Assembly (NCBI GenBank): GCA_011391295.1
Contig: JAABQT010000023.1
Location: 1 to 11,608, forward strand
DNA from: Betaproteobacteria bacterium
Lineage (GTDB): Bacteria; Pseudomonadota; Gammaproteobacteria; Burkholderiales; SG8-39
DNA: 11,608 bases
Direction: 5' to 3'
The notes beneath the pieces were generated by a model, which saw only the letters and a program-made list of their open reading frames with translations, had not been told where the DNA came from and did no database searches. The position numbers and the translations under genes are program-made. Positions 1 to 6,152 of the stretch are shown piece after piece. Each line of letters begins with the position of its first letter. Position 1 is the stretch's first letter.

Positions 1-688
1 GCACCGGACGCTGCGCGCGCCCCCCCGACACCAGGTCTTCGAGGATCGGTTCGAGCAGGTCGACGGGCACGAACATGTTGCCCTGCACGCTTTGCTCCCC
101 GGTTTTTTCCTCCACCAGCAGCGAGCCGATGCCCAGTAATTTTCCGTCGGCGCCGATCAGCGCCGAGCCGCCCCACTGCGGGTGCGCGGGCGCGGCGAAC
201 AGCGCCTCATCCAGCACGTACTCCCAGTAGCCGGCGAATTCGCGCTTGTCGAACAGCTGCGCCTTCAGTGCGTGCGCGCGCCCGCCATGGCCCGCGATGA
301 GCACGTCGTCGCCGACGCGCGCGCGGGCCGCAGAACCAAGCGCGAGCGCAGGCACGTCCGGCCGCCCCAGCGGCAGGACCAGCCCGAAGCCGGTCTGCTG
401 ATCGTAGGCGAGGGGATGGCCGGCGAGCACCGCACCCTGCGAGGTGGTGATCCACACCGAAGTCGCCTCGGTGAGCAGGTAGCCGATGGTGAGGATCAGG
501 CCATCGTCGCGGATCACGACGCCGTTGCCCAGGCGCTCGGTGCCGAGGATCTGCGCGGTGAAGGCGTCCTCGGGGATCTCGGTGCGCAGCAGCACCATCG
601 AGCCGAGGGCCCGGTCAAGCTCGAAGCGCCACTCCTCCGGCCGCGGCCGCAGCGCGGAGGGGAAAGCCCAGTCCGTAGGGTCGCTCAT
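1..688 (-). CDS. Trypsin-like S1C-fold protein, probably catalytically inactive (3' end off window)
   Basis: The frame begins at ATG 688 and is open through the left edge, giving about 229 residues (MSDPTDWAFPS at the N-terminus). The fold is that of HtrA/DegP-type trypsin-like proteins: a strand GNGVVIRDDGLILT (about 54-67), a middle domain ending in a GDDVLIAGHGG turn (126-136), and a tail reaching the SGGRAQRPV region that in this family precedes a further C-terminal part. The catalytic signatures are altered. LTNNHVV of HtrA reads LTIGYLL (66-72), DLALL reads GFGLV (100-104), and GNSGGPL reads QWGGSAL (171-177). Histidine, aspartate and serine therefore all appear missing, although S175 is close by. 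No signal peptide is visible from this start, so the protein may be cytoplasmic. It lies 31 bases downstream of the bactofilin stop on the same strand with no good ribosome site of its own, so cotranscription is likely. The fold assignment is firm; loss of activity is inferred. Confidence 0.85.
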   Translation of the reverse strand, partial: MSDPTDWAFPSALRPRPEEWRFELDRALGSMVLLRTEIPEDAFTAQILGTERLGNGVVIRDDGLILTIGYLLTEATSVWITTSQGAVLAGHPLAYDQQTGFGLVLPLGRPDVPALALGSAARARVGDDVLIAGHGGRAHALKAQLFDKREFAGYWEYVLDEALFAAPAHPQWGGSALIGADGKLLGIGSLLVEEKTGEQSVQGNMFVPVDLLEPILEDLVSGGRAQRPV

Positions 689-719
689 GCGGGCACTGTT
701 GCGCGCCCGCAGGCGGGCG

Positions 720-1226
720 TCAAGTCCCGGTGCGCTTCACCACTACGCCTTGCGGGCCGCGCTCCATCATGCTGATCTCGCCCGCCAGTTCCGCGCCTTC
801 CTCGACCTTGATCTTGGCGTAGCGGATCTTGCCCGAGACCTTGCCGGTGGCGTGGATCACGAGCTGCTTTCTCACCGTGAGCTCGCCCTCCAGGCGGCCG
901 TGGATTTCGGCGGTGTCCACCGCGACGGTGCCGCAGAAAATTCCGTTCTGCGCGATCTGCAGGACGCGCGAGTCGAGCGTGGCCTCGATGCGGCCTTCCA
1001 CCACCAGCGTGTCGCAGTCGGTGATCTCGACGCCCTTCATCTTGATGTCCGGGCCGACGATGAGCTTGGCTTCCTTGCGCTCGTCGGACCGGTCCACCAT
1101 CTTGGCGGCTTCAGGGTGTGCCGGGGCAGCCGGTGCGGTGGTAGCCGCGGGGGCCGGGGGCGGCGTCGGCGTGGAACTGCGAAAAAACGAATCGCTGCGG
1201 CGAAACAGGCTGTCTTTCTGAAGCAT
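720..1226 (-). CDS. Bactofilin (polymer-forming cytoskeletal protein)
   Basis: This 168-residue protein has the bactofilin (DUF583) core. A short basic N-terminus (MLQKDSLFRR) and a Pro/Ala-rich linker (about 19-40) precede a repetitive beta-helix from about LIVGPDIKMKG to GAELAGEI. Within it are the family phrases CDTLVVEGRIEA, GTVAVDTAEIHGRLEGELTVR and GKVSGKIRYAKIKVEEGAEL. Bactofilins self-assemble without nucleotide into filaments beneath the membrane and act as scaffolds for cell-shape, stalk or wall enzymes. The frame extends upstream to ATG 1271, but ATG 1226 is chosen because GGGAG lies six bases before it and the upstream 15 residues have no family character. A short, poorly conserved tail (MMERGPQGVVVKRTGT) follows the beta-helix. 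The next gene downstream, 31 bases away, is the inactive-looking trypsin-fold protein. Family membership is very likely; the role in this cell is unknown. Confidence 0.93.
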   Translation of the reverse strand: MLQKDSLFRRSDSFFRSSTPTPPPAPAATTAPAAPAHPEAAKMVDRSDERKEAKLIVGPDIKMKGVEITDCDTLVVEGRIEATLDSRVLQIAQNGIFCGTVAVDTAEIHGRLEGELTVRKQLVIHATGKVSGKIRYAKIKVEEGAELAGEISMMERGPQGVVVKRTGT

Positions 1227-1232
1227 GGTGGT

Positions 1233-1237
1233 CTCCC
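1233..1237 (-). promoter_or_regulatory. Shine-Dalgarno site of the bactofilin gene
   Basis: On the minus strand GGGAG stands six bases before ATG 1226. It decides the bactofilin start against the in-frame ATG at 1271. Confidence 0.7.
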
Positions 1238-1263
1238 AGTTGTGGTTGGTGGCTGGGAACTCC

Positions 1264-1280
1264 GCACGCATCGATCGTGC
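1264..1280. promoter_or_regulatory. Imperfect 17-bp palindrome upstream of bactofilin, possible operator
   Basis: GCACG and CGTGC flank a central ATCGAT with one extra C, making a near-perfect dyad about 38 bases before the bactofilin start. The adjoining bases 1281-1320 are the most AT-rich stretch of this 151-base intergenic gap and the likeliest place for a promoter reading leftward, but I could not pick a convincing -35/-10 pair. An operator role is inference from symmetry and position only. Confidence 0.3.
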
Positions 1281-1334
1281 CTGACATGAACGTGAAATAA
1301 ATCAGCGAGTTAAGGAATCTACTGGAGGTGCGAA

Positions 1335-1352
1335 CGTCGCCTTGCGGCGACG
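1335..1352. repeat. 7-bp inverted repeat downstream of the amidohydrolase
   Basis: CGTCGCC and GGCGACG form a perfect stem around the loop TTGC, 26 bases past the amidohydrolase stop. A second GTCGCC at 1364-1369 could pair with the same GGCGAC (1346-1351), so two mutually exclusive hairpins can be drawn. There is no T-tract on either strand, so a Rho-independent terminator is possible but weak. In GC-rich DNA such a stem can also arise by chance. Confidence 0.35.
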
Positions 1353-1377
1353 CCGCAGGGTGGGTCGCCGACTCCCC

Positions 1378-3027
1378 TTACGCCGAAAACTCGCGCAGCA
1401 CGCGCCCGGGCAGCGACTTCAGGTCGCGAACGCCGTTCACCCACACGCCGTGCACCCCGCGCGCCGGGGTGGTGAGCCGCGGATGTCCGCCCGGCAGGTC
1501 GAACACGCGCTGCTTCGCGCCGCGGCCGACGGTCCCTGGATCAAACAGCATCAAATCAGCGGCATAGCCCGGCTTGAGCACCCCGCGGCCGCGGATGCCG
1601 AAGAGCTGCGCCGGGGTGCTGGTGAGCTGGCGTACCGCCTCGGGGAGGGTGAGCGCGGCGCGCTCGCGCACCCAGTGTCCGAGCAGGTGCAGGCCGAAGC
1701 CGGCGTCGTTGAAGAAGGTGAGATGCGCACCGGCGTCTGACAACGACACCAGGCTCGCCGGGTGGCGCAGCATTTCGGCCACCGCCTGTTCGTCGGCATT
1801 GAGCAGCATGGCGTTGAACACCGTGTCGAGGTTCTCCCGCAGCGCGAGATCGAGCATGAAATCGAGCGGGTCGCCGCGCGCGGCGCGCGCCAATTCCCCG
1901 ATCGAGTGCTGCTCGCAGGCCTTGTGCGCCGCTTGCACCACTTCGACCTGGTCCCACTGTCCGTTGAACAGGCGAAAGTGCGCGGGCCGCGCCAGTTCAG
2001 CGCGCACCGCGTCGCGGAAGCTCCTTTCTTTCAGCTTGGCGGCGTAGGCGGGGCCTTGCAGCCGTAGCGCAGGCTGCCACGCTTCCAGGCCCTCGAAGGT
2101 ATAGGGCGAGTGCAGGGTGAAATCCATCGATAGCGGGCAGCAGGAGATCGCGCCCACCATCTTGCGCCCACGCGCATTGGCCTGCGCGATCGCGTCGAGG
2201 TCTGCGAACACGGCGCGCGGATTGGTGCTGTTGTGCAGCAGCGCAGCGACCACCACCGGGCGATCGGTTTGCGCCGCCAGCTCCTCGAGGAACGACACCT
2301 TGGTGTGGCCGCCCTTGGTGAGCATGAACACGCCCCGCCCGGCGTCCTGCAACGCGCCGACCAGCGCGCGCAGCTCCGCTTCGTCCGCCAGGCGCGAGGG
2401 CATCGGCAGGCCGCCATGGCCGTTGTGCGCGGGCGAGGTGCTGGTGGCGAACCCCACGGCGCCGGCACGCATGCCCTCGAGCACGATGGCGCGCATGCGC
2501 GCGACCTCGTCGGCCGTCGCCGCGCGCAGCGGCGCGTCCGCGCCCATCACGTAGGTGCGCACCGAGGAGTGGCCGACGAAACCGGCGATGTTGATCGCGC
2601 AACCGCGGCGCTCGAGCATGTCGAAATATTCGCGCACCGTCTCGAAGTCCCAGCGGATGCCCTGGCGCAGCACTTCCAGCGACATGCCCTCGACCTGTGT
2701 CAGGTTCTTCATCACCAGCTCGCGGTCCGCGGGCTTGCACGGCGCGATGGTGAAGCCGCAATTGCCGATGATCGCGGTGGTCACGCCGAGCGCGGGCGAG
2801 GGCGACACCTGCGGGTCCCAGGTGATCTGCGCGTCGTAGTGCGTGTGGTTGTCGATGATGCCGGGCATCAGGGACAGGCCCGAGGCGTCGATCGCTTCCT
2901 TCCCGGACAACGACTTGCCGATCTCGACAATCTTTGCGTCCTTCACCGCGAGGTCAGCGACAAAAGGCTCGGCGCCCAGTCCGTCGAGGATCGAGGCGTT
3001 TCGAATCACCAAGTCGTGCATGCCCAT
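1378..3027 (-). CDS. Amidohydrolase of the D-aminoacylase (N-acyl-D-amino-acid deacylase) superfamily
   Basis: This 549-residue cytoplasmic enzyme has the composite beta-barrel plus TIM-barrel layout of metal-dependent amidohydrolases. The N-terminus DLVIRNASILDGLG is followed by PGIIDNHTHYDAQ with the HxH pair H61/H63, by IGNCGF with C90 (the position of the metal-bridging cysteine of D-aminoacylases), by GFVGHSSVR (149-157), H265 in AALLHN, SDAGAH (430-435, whose aspartate is the catalytic base in this superfamily), and a closing GYAADLMLFDP segment. The family usually hydrolyses N-acyl amino acids or related amides. The THxR motif of true D-aminoacylases appears as LTKGGH (236-241), so the substrate is open. 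ATG 3027 gives MGMHDLVIRN; the in-frame ATG 3021 gives MHDLVIRN and is an equally good choice. Neither has a clear ribosome site. The gene is divergent from the short-chain dehydrogenase with 13 bases between start codons. The superfamily is certain; the substrate is not. Confidence 0.9.
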   Translation of the reverse strand: MGMHDLVIRNASILDGLGAEPFVADLAVKDAKIVEIGKSLSGKEAIDASGLSLMPGIIDNHTHYDAQITWDPQVSPSPALGVTTAIIGNCGFTIAPCKPADRELVMKNLTQVEGMSLEVLRQGIRWDFETVREYFDMLERRGCAINIAGFVGHSSVRTYVMGADAPLRAATADEVARMRAIVLEGMRAGAVGFATSTSPAHNGHGGLPMPSRLADEAELRALVGALQDAGRGVFMLTKGGHTKVSFLEELAAQTDRPVVVAALLHNSTNPRAVFADLDAIAQANARGRKMVGAISCCPLSMDFTLHSPYTFEGLEAWQPALRLQGPAYAAKLKERSFRDAVRAELARPAHFRLFNGQWDQVEVVQAAHKACEQHSIGELARAARGDPLDFMLDLALRENLDTVFNAMLLNADEQAVAEMLRHPASLVSLSDAGAHLTFFNDAGFGLHLLGHWVRERAALTLPEAVRQLTSTPAQLFGIRGRGVLKPGYAADLMLFDPGTVGRGAKQRVFDLPGGHPRLTTPARGVHGVWVNGVRDLKSLPGRVLREFSA

Positions 3028-3033
3028 ATACTA
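3027..3033. promoter_or_regulatory. Candidate bidirectional -10 element for the divergent amidohydrolase and dehydrogenase genes
   Basis: The heptamer TATACTA reads as the -10-like hexamer TATACT on the plus strand (3027-3032) and TAGTAT on the minus strand (3033-3028). The usual six to eight bases from -10 to transcript start would put the plus transcript at about 3040, on ATG 3041, and the minus transcript at about 3021, on ATG 3021. Both messages would then be leaderless, which fits the absence of ribosome sites. No good -35 box is visible on either side. Confidence 0.4.
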
Positions 3034-3040
3034 CCGGCCG

Positions 3041-3739
3041 ATGGAAGACCTCAAGGGGAAGGTTGCGGTAGTGACGGGCGCCGCGCGCGGCATTGGCAAG
3101 GCCGTCGCAGACCTGTTCGTTTCCCGGGGTTGTACGGTCGCCCGGCTCGATGTCGAGCCGGGCGAAAGCATTTTGGCCTGCGACGTTGCGGACGAGGCGG
3201 CGGTCGAGAAAACGTTCGCGAAGATCGGGAAAATCGACATCCTCATCAACAACGCCGGCATCGCAGTCCGCAAGAATTCCCTCGAGATCACCCGGGAGGA
3301 CTGGGACAAGGTGATGGCGGTGAACGTCGCGGGAACGTTCCTGTGTTCCCGCATTGCCGCCCGCAAGATGAAGCAAACGGGCGGCGGTTCCATCGTCAAT
3401 CTCGCCTCGATCATGGGCTTCTCCGGCGGACTGTTCCCGAACCCGGCCTACCAGGCCTCCAAGGGTGCTGTAGTGAATCTCACGCGGGCGCTGGCCTTGG
3501 AGTTCGCGGAACACAACATCCGCGTGAACGCGGTAGCGCCGACATTCGTGCGCACCGACCTCACCACACCGATCTTCTCCGACCCGGAGGTGCTGCACAA
3601 GGTGATGCAGCACACGCCACTCGGCGTGCTGCCCGAGGTCGAAGACATAGCCGCCGCGATCCTGTTCCTCGCCAGCCCGGCGGCGCGCTGCATCACCGGC
3701 GTGACGCTGCCGGTGGATTCAGGTTACCTCGCGCGGTAG
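3041..3739 (+). CDS. Short-chain dehydrogenase/reductase (classical SDR, FabG-like)
   Basis: This 232-residue oxidoreductase has every classical SDR landmark. TGAARGIG (12-19) is the dinucleotide loop, an acidic D37 after strand beta-2 suggests NAD(H) rather than NADP(H), and NNAG is at 70-73. The catalytic tetrad is N95, S123, Y137 and K141 (YQASK), followed by the family phrase IRVNAVAPTFVRTDL. The C-terminus GVTLPVDSGYLAR is typical. Such enzymes interconvert alcohols and ketones; the substrate cannot be read from sequence. ATG 3041 begins MEDLKGKVAVVTG, the standard N-terminus. An in-frame ATG at 3020 would add seven residues and overlap the divergent amidohydrolase start, so it is less likely. 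No Shine-Dalgarno site precedes 3041, and a TATACT box eight bases upstream suggests a leaderless message. The TAG stop lies inside a 12-bp palindrome. Divergent placement beside the amidohydrolase hints at shared regulation. Confidence 0.92.
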   Translation: MEDLKGKVAVVTGAARGIGKAVADLFVSRGCTVARLDVEPGESILACDVADEAAVEKTFAKIGKIDILINNAGIAVRKNSLEITREDWDKVMAVNVAGTFLCSRIAARKMKQTGGGSIVNLASIMGFSGGLFPNPAYQASKGAVVNLTRALALEFAEHNIRVNAVAPTFVRTDLTTPIFSDPEVLHKVMQHTPLGVLPEVEDIAAAILFLASPAARCITGVTLPVDSGYLAR

Positions 3740-3762
3740 GGTGGGCCAACGGCCCACCCTAC
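3736..3762. repeat. Perfect 12-bp palindrome with 3-base loop overlapping the SDR stop, REP-like or terminator
   Basis: GTAGGGTGGGCC is followed by AAC and then its exact reverse complement. The 5' arm contains the TAG stop of the dehydrogenase (3737-3739). It is the strongest hairpin in the window. No T-tract follows on the plus strand, so it is not a canonical Rho-independent terminator. The GTAGGGTGGGCC type of arm resembles dispersed palindromes found between genes in many proteobacteria, but I see only one copy here. It stands 31 bases before the DUF502 start and could separate the two transcripts. Confidence 0.7.
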
Positions 3763-3780
3763 GGCTGCTGCTGAGCTCGC

Positions 3781-3786
3781 AAGGAG
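3781..3786 (+). promoter_or_regulatory. Shine-Dalgarno site of the DUF502 gene
   Basis: AAGGAG lies seven bases before ATG 3794, an ideal spacing that fixes this start. Confidence 0.8.
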
Positions 3787-3793
3787 AACAGGC

Positions 3794-4390
3794 ATGAAAT
3801 CCGCAGGCAGGATCTTCCTCACCGGGTTGCTCACCGTGCTGCCGGTGCTCGCCACCTTCTACTTCGCGCTGTGGATGCTGACGGCCGTGGAGTGGTTCTT
3901 CGGCCAGCAGCTGCTGTGGCTGATGCCGGATGAGTACTACCGCGCCGGCATGGGGCTGCTGCTCGCCATCGTCCTGATCTTCATCGTCGGGCTGCTGATG
4001 CACGCCCTGCTGTTCCGCCGCTTTTTCGGCTGGGTGGAGCACCTGCTGCTGGAAGTTCCGCTGCTGCGATCGGTGTACGCGGGCCTGCGCGACCTGTTCG
4101 GATTGTTCACGCAGTACCAGCGAAGCGAGGCGCTGCAGGTGGTCGCCGTGACGCTGCCGGGGACGCAGATGCGGCTGCTTGGATTCGTCACGCGCACCGA
4201 TTTCGAGGGTCTGCCCGAAGGCGTCGGGCGCGCTGGCGAAGTCGCTGTCTACCTGCCGATGGGCTACCAGATCGGCGGCTACACGGTGTTCGTGCCGCGC
4301 GAGCTGGCTGTGCCGGTGCACATGTCGCGCGAGGAGGCGATGAAGTTCATCCTCACCGCGGGGCTCAAGACCTCCCAGGGATCGCAATGA
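3794..4390 (+). CDS. DUF502 family inner-membrane protein
   Basis: This 198-residue protein matches the DUF502 family in length and signature phrases. Two hydrophobic segments (about 8-30 and 52-74) flank a short loop and are followed by a soluble C-terminal domain. PLLRSVYAGLRDLFGLF is the family's conserved region after the second segment. The later phrases VYLPMGYQIGGYTVFVPRELAVPVHMSREEAMKFILTAGL are also diagnostic. The biochemical role of the family is not established. The start is supported by AAGGAG seven bases upstream. The stop overlaps the next gene's start as ATGA, so the two proteins are probably translationally coupled. A strong palindrome lies between this gene and the upstream dehydrogenase. 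Confidence 0.92.
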   Translation: MKSAGRIFLTGLLTVLPVLATFYFALWMLTAVEWFFGQQLLWLMPDEYYRAGMGLLLAIVLIFIVGLLMHALLFRRFFGWVEHLLLEVPLLRSVYAGLRDLFGLFTQYQRSEALQVVAVTLPGTQMRLLGFVTRTDFEGLPEGVGRAGEVAVYLPMGYQIGGYTVFVPRELAVPVHMSREEAMKFILTAGLKTSQGSQ

Positions 4391-4716
4391 ACGACGCGCT
4401 CGCTTCGCGCCTGCGCAAGGCGCTCGCCGGACGCCGCGGCGTCGCCGAGAAGAAGATGTTCGGTGGCGTGTGTTTCCTTTTGCGCGGCAACATGCTGTGC
4501 GGCACTGGCCAGGAGAAATTCATGTTCCGCGTGGGCAAGGCGCAGGACGCGGCGGCGCTCGCGCGGCCCGGGGCGAAGCCGATGGACATTACCGGCCGCG
4601 TCATGCAGGGGTTCGTCTGGGTCGATCCGGCAAGCTGCGATGCCAGGGCGCTCAAGCGCTGGCTGGCAATGGCGCAGGCGTACGTCGGCAAGCTGCCGGC
4701 GAAGCGAGGGCGGTGA
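4387..4716 (+). CDS. TfoX N-terminal domain protein
   Basis: This 109-residue protein consists only of a TfoX-N domain. The hallmark KKMFGGVCFLLRGNMLCG (22-39) and the second half RPGAKPMDITGRVMQGFVWVDP (60-81) are typical of the short stand-alone members found in many proteobacteria. The helical C-terminal domain of full-length TfoX/Sxy competence regulators is absent, so a competence role should not be assumed. The start codon overlaps the DUF502 stop (ATGA, 4387-4390), which implies coupled translation. The gene converges on the ferritin-like gene with 13 bases between stops. Family assignment is good; function is unknown. Confidence 0.88.
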   Translation: MNDALASRLRKALAGRRGVAEKKMFGGVCFLLRGNMLCGTGQEKFMFRVGKAQDAAALARPGAKPMDITGRVMQGFVWVDPASCDARALKRWLAMAQAYVGKLPAKRGR

Positions 4717-4729
4717 CCTTCCTCGACGC

Positions 4730-5242
4730 TCAGCCCGAGGGTTGCAGCGGATCGGGATCCTGCTCCCAGGTCGCCGAAGGCCGCGGCGTCTGCGCGATCC
4801 ACTTGTCGAGGGCCGCAACATGCTCGGTTTCCTCGTCGGCGAACTCGCCCGCCAGGCGCGCGAGTTCGGCGTCCTGCGCCTCCGCGGCGACCGAGCGGTA
4901 GTACTGCATCGCGCGCACTTCGTTCTCGCGCGCGTATTTCAGCGCTTGATAGGGCTGCAGCGTGGAGTCGAACGCTTCCTCCCCGCCCACTTCGGGCGGC
5001 GAGCGCCAGCGGTACTGCCAGGATCTGAGCTGCGGCAGCTCGATGCTGCCCGCGCGCCTGCGGATGTCGTCGCGATGCAGCAGCGAAAAACGGTGCATGT
5101 CGCGGAACACCGAGGAAACGGGATCGTTGCGGTACGATTCCATCATGTCGGCGAGCTCCAGATACCTCTCGGCGGCTTCACCTTCCAGGGCCAGGGCGTG
5201 GGCGAGGAACTCGGGCAGGGTGTAACTCATCAGCCGAATCAT
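4730..5242 (-). CDS. Ferritin-like / rubrerythrin-type diiron-fold protein
   Basis: This 170-residue, largely helical protein has the two-pair helix layout of ferritin-like proteins. Helix A carries EGEAAERY with E20 and Y27. Helix B has FSLLH with H56, where the family normally shows ExxH, so the expected glutamate is S53. Helix C has E108 and Y114/Y115 in ENEVRAMQYYRSV, and helix D has FADEETEH with E138 and H141. A WRSPPE segment (79-84) links the halves. Related proteins bind iron or act against oxidative stress, but one ligand looks lost here. The ATG at 5242 starts one base after the TAA stop of the upstream dehydrogenase, so translation by reinitiation is likely. A second ATG at 5230 (MSYTLPEF) is also plausible. 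It is the last gene of a three-gene minus-strand operon. The fold is likely; metal binding is uncertain. Confidence 0.8.
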   Translation of the reverse strand: MIRLMSYTLPEFLAHALALEGEAAERYLELADMMESYRNDPVSSVFRDMHRFSLLHRDDIRRRAGSIELPQLRSWQYRWRSPPEVGGEEAFDSTLQPYQALKYARENEVRAMQYYRSVAAEAQDAELARLAGEFADEETEHVAALDKWIAQTPRPSATWEQDPDPLQPSG

Positions 5243-5243
5243 A

Positions 5244-6152
5244 TTAATAACCGGCCGCGAAATCCACCAGGCTGAGCGGCGCGTCGCCGCGCCGTACGCG
5301 CTCGATGTTCTCGACGACCTTCGGCACTGCGGTGCGCGGCTCGGTGAGCGCCGCGGTGTGCGGCGTGACGGTCACGCCGGGATGCGTCCACAGGGGGGAA
5401 GCCGCGGGCAGCGGCTCGGCATCGAACACGTCGAGGTAGGCGTGCGCGAGCTGCCCTGCATCCAACGCCGCGAGCAGGTCCGCGCTCACCACGTGCCCGC
5501 CGCGCGCCACGTTGATCAGGCAACTGCCCTTGGGCATGCGCGCGAACGCGGCGGCGTTCAGCACGCCGCGCGTCTGGCCGGTGAGCGGCAGCAGGCACAC
5601 GAGCGCGTCGCTCATGCCGAGAATCTCGCCGAGATCCGTGGAGCAATGCACGCCCGCAACGCGCTTCGGTCGCCGGCTCCAGCCGCACACCTTGAAGCCG
5701 AGGGCGAGGAGCTTGCGCGCCGCATCGGTGCCGAGTTCGCCCAGGCCGAGGAAGCCGACCGTACGGTCCGAGGGCAGGGATTGCCCGCGCCGCTTCCATT
5801 TCTTTTCGCGCTGCATCCGGCGGTAGAAGTACAGGTGCCGGTGCCAGTCGAGCACGTGCGCCAACACGGTCTCCGACATCGCGCCGACCATGCCCGGATC
5901 CACCAGGCGCGCCAGCGGCACGTCGCGCGGCAACTCCGGATCCTCGAGCAGCTTCTCCACGCCCATCCACAGCGACTGCACCAGCTTGAGCCCGGGCAGC
6001 TTGCCGAAGATGCCGGGATGGGGCGTCGCCACCAGCGCGATGTCGATGTCGTCGCGCGGTTCCGTGTAGATCCGATCCTGCGGCAGCGCGCGCTCGAGCA
6101 GCGGCAGCCAGCGCTGCGCGGGCTCGATCTGCGACGAGAACAGAAGATTCAA
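5244..6152 (-). CDS. D-2-hydroxyacid dehydrogenase, glyoxylate/hydroxypyruvate reductase A (GhrA)-like
   Basis: From the TTG at 6152 the protein has 302 residues. The nucleotide-binding motif GLGELG is at 136-141, and W158-S-R-R-P-K suggests NADP(H), as in GhrA. The catalytic set is R217 (NVARGGHVV), E246 (DVFDAEPLP) and H265 (TPHTAA). RLVDPGMVGAMSE (82-94) and the C-terminal VDFAAGY are GhrA-like. Such enzymes reduce glyoxylate, hydroxypyruvate or related 2-oxo acids in the cytoplasm. A longer frame begins at ATG 6194, but its first 14 residues overlap the upstream gene's coding end and have no family character. The TTG forms a TTGA overlap with the receptor gene's stop and gives MNLLFSSQ, the natural GhrA start. 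It is the middle gene of an operon with a Bug receptor and a ferritin-like protein. The family is very likely; exact substrate is open. Confidence 0.9.
   Translation of the reverse strand: MNLLFSSQIEPAQRWLPLLERALPQDRIYTEPRDDIDIALVATPHPGIFGKLPGLKLVQSLWMGVEKLLEDPELPRDVPLARLVDPGMVGAMSETVLAHVLDWHRHLYFYRRMQREKKWKRRGQSLPSDRTVGFLGLGELGTDAARKLLALGFKVCGWSRRPKRVAGVHCSTDLGEILGMSDALVCLLPLTGQTRGVLNAAAFARMPKGSCLINVARGGHVVSADLLAALDAGQLAHAYLDVFDAEPLPAASPLWTHPGVTVTPHTAALTEPRTAVPKVVENIERVRRGDAPLSLVDFAAGY

Noticed and set aside
689..719. GCCCG/CGGGC hairpin between the bactofilin and S1C genes
   Set aside because: A 5-bp stem with a tetraloop in GC-rich spacer is likely chance, and the two genes look cotranscribed.
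486..1289. Plus-strand open frames opposite the bactofilin and S1C genes
   Set aside because: Both minus-strand proteins have clear family sequences; the opposite frames are compositional shadows.
2233..3774. A 513-codon plus-strand open frame spanning the amidohydrolase and part of the SDR
   Set aside because: It crosses two well-supported genes in other frames and has no family motif.
4721..4740. CCTCG and CGAGG inverted repeat between the TfoX-N and ferritin-like stops
   Set aside because: A 5-bp stem with a 10-base loop and no T-tract is too weak to call a terminator in this GC-rich sequence.
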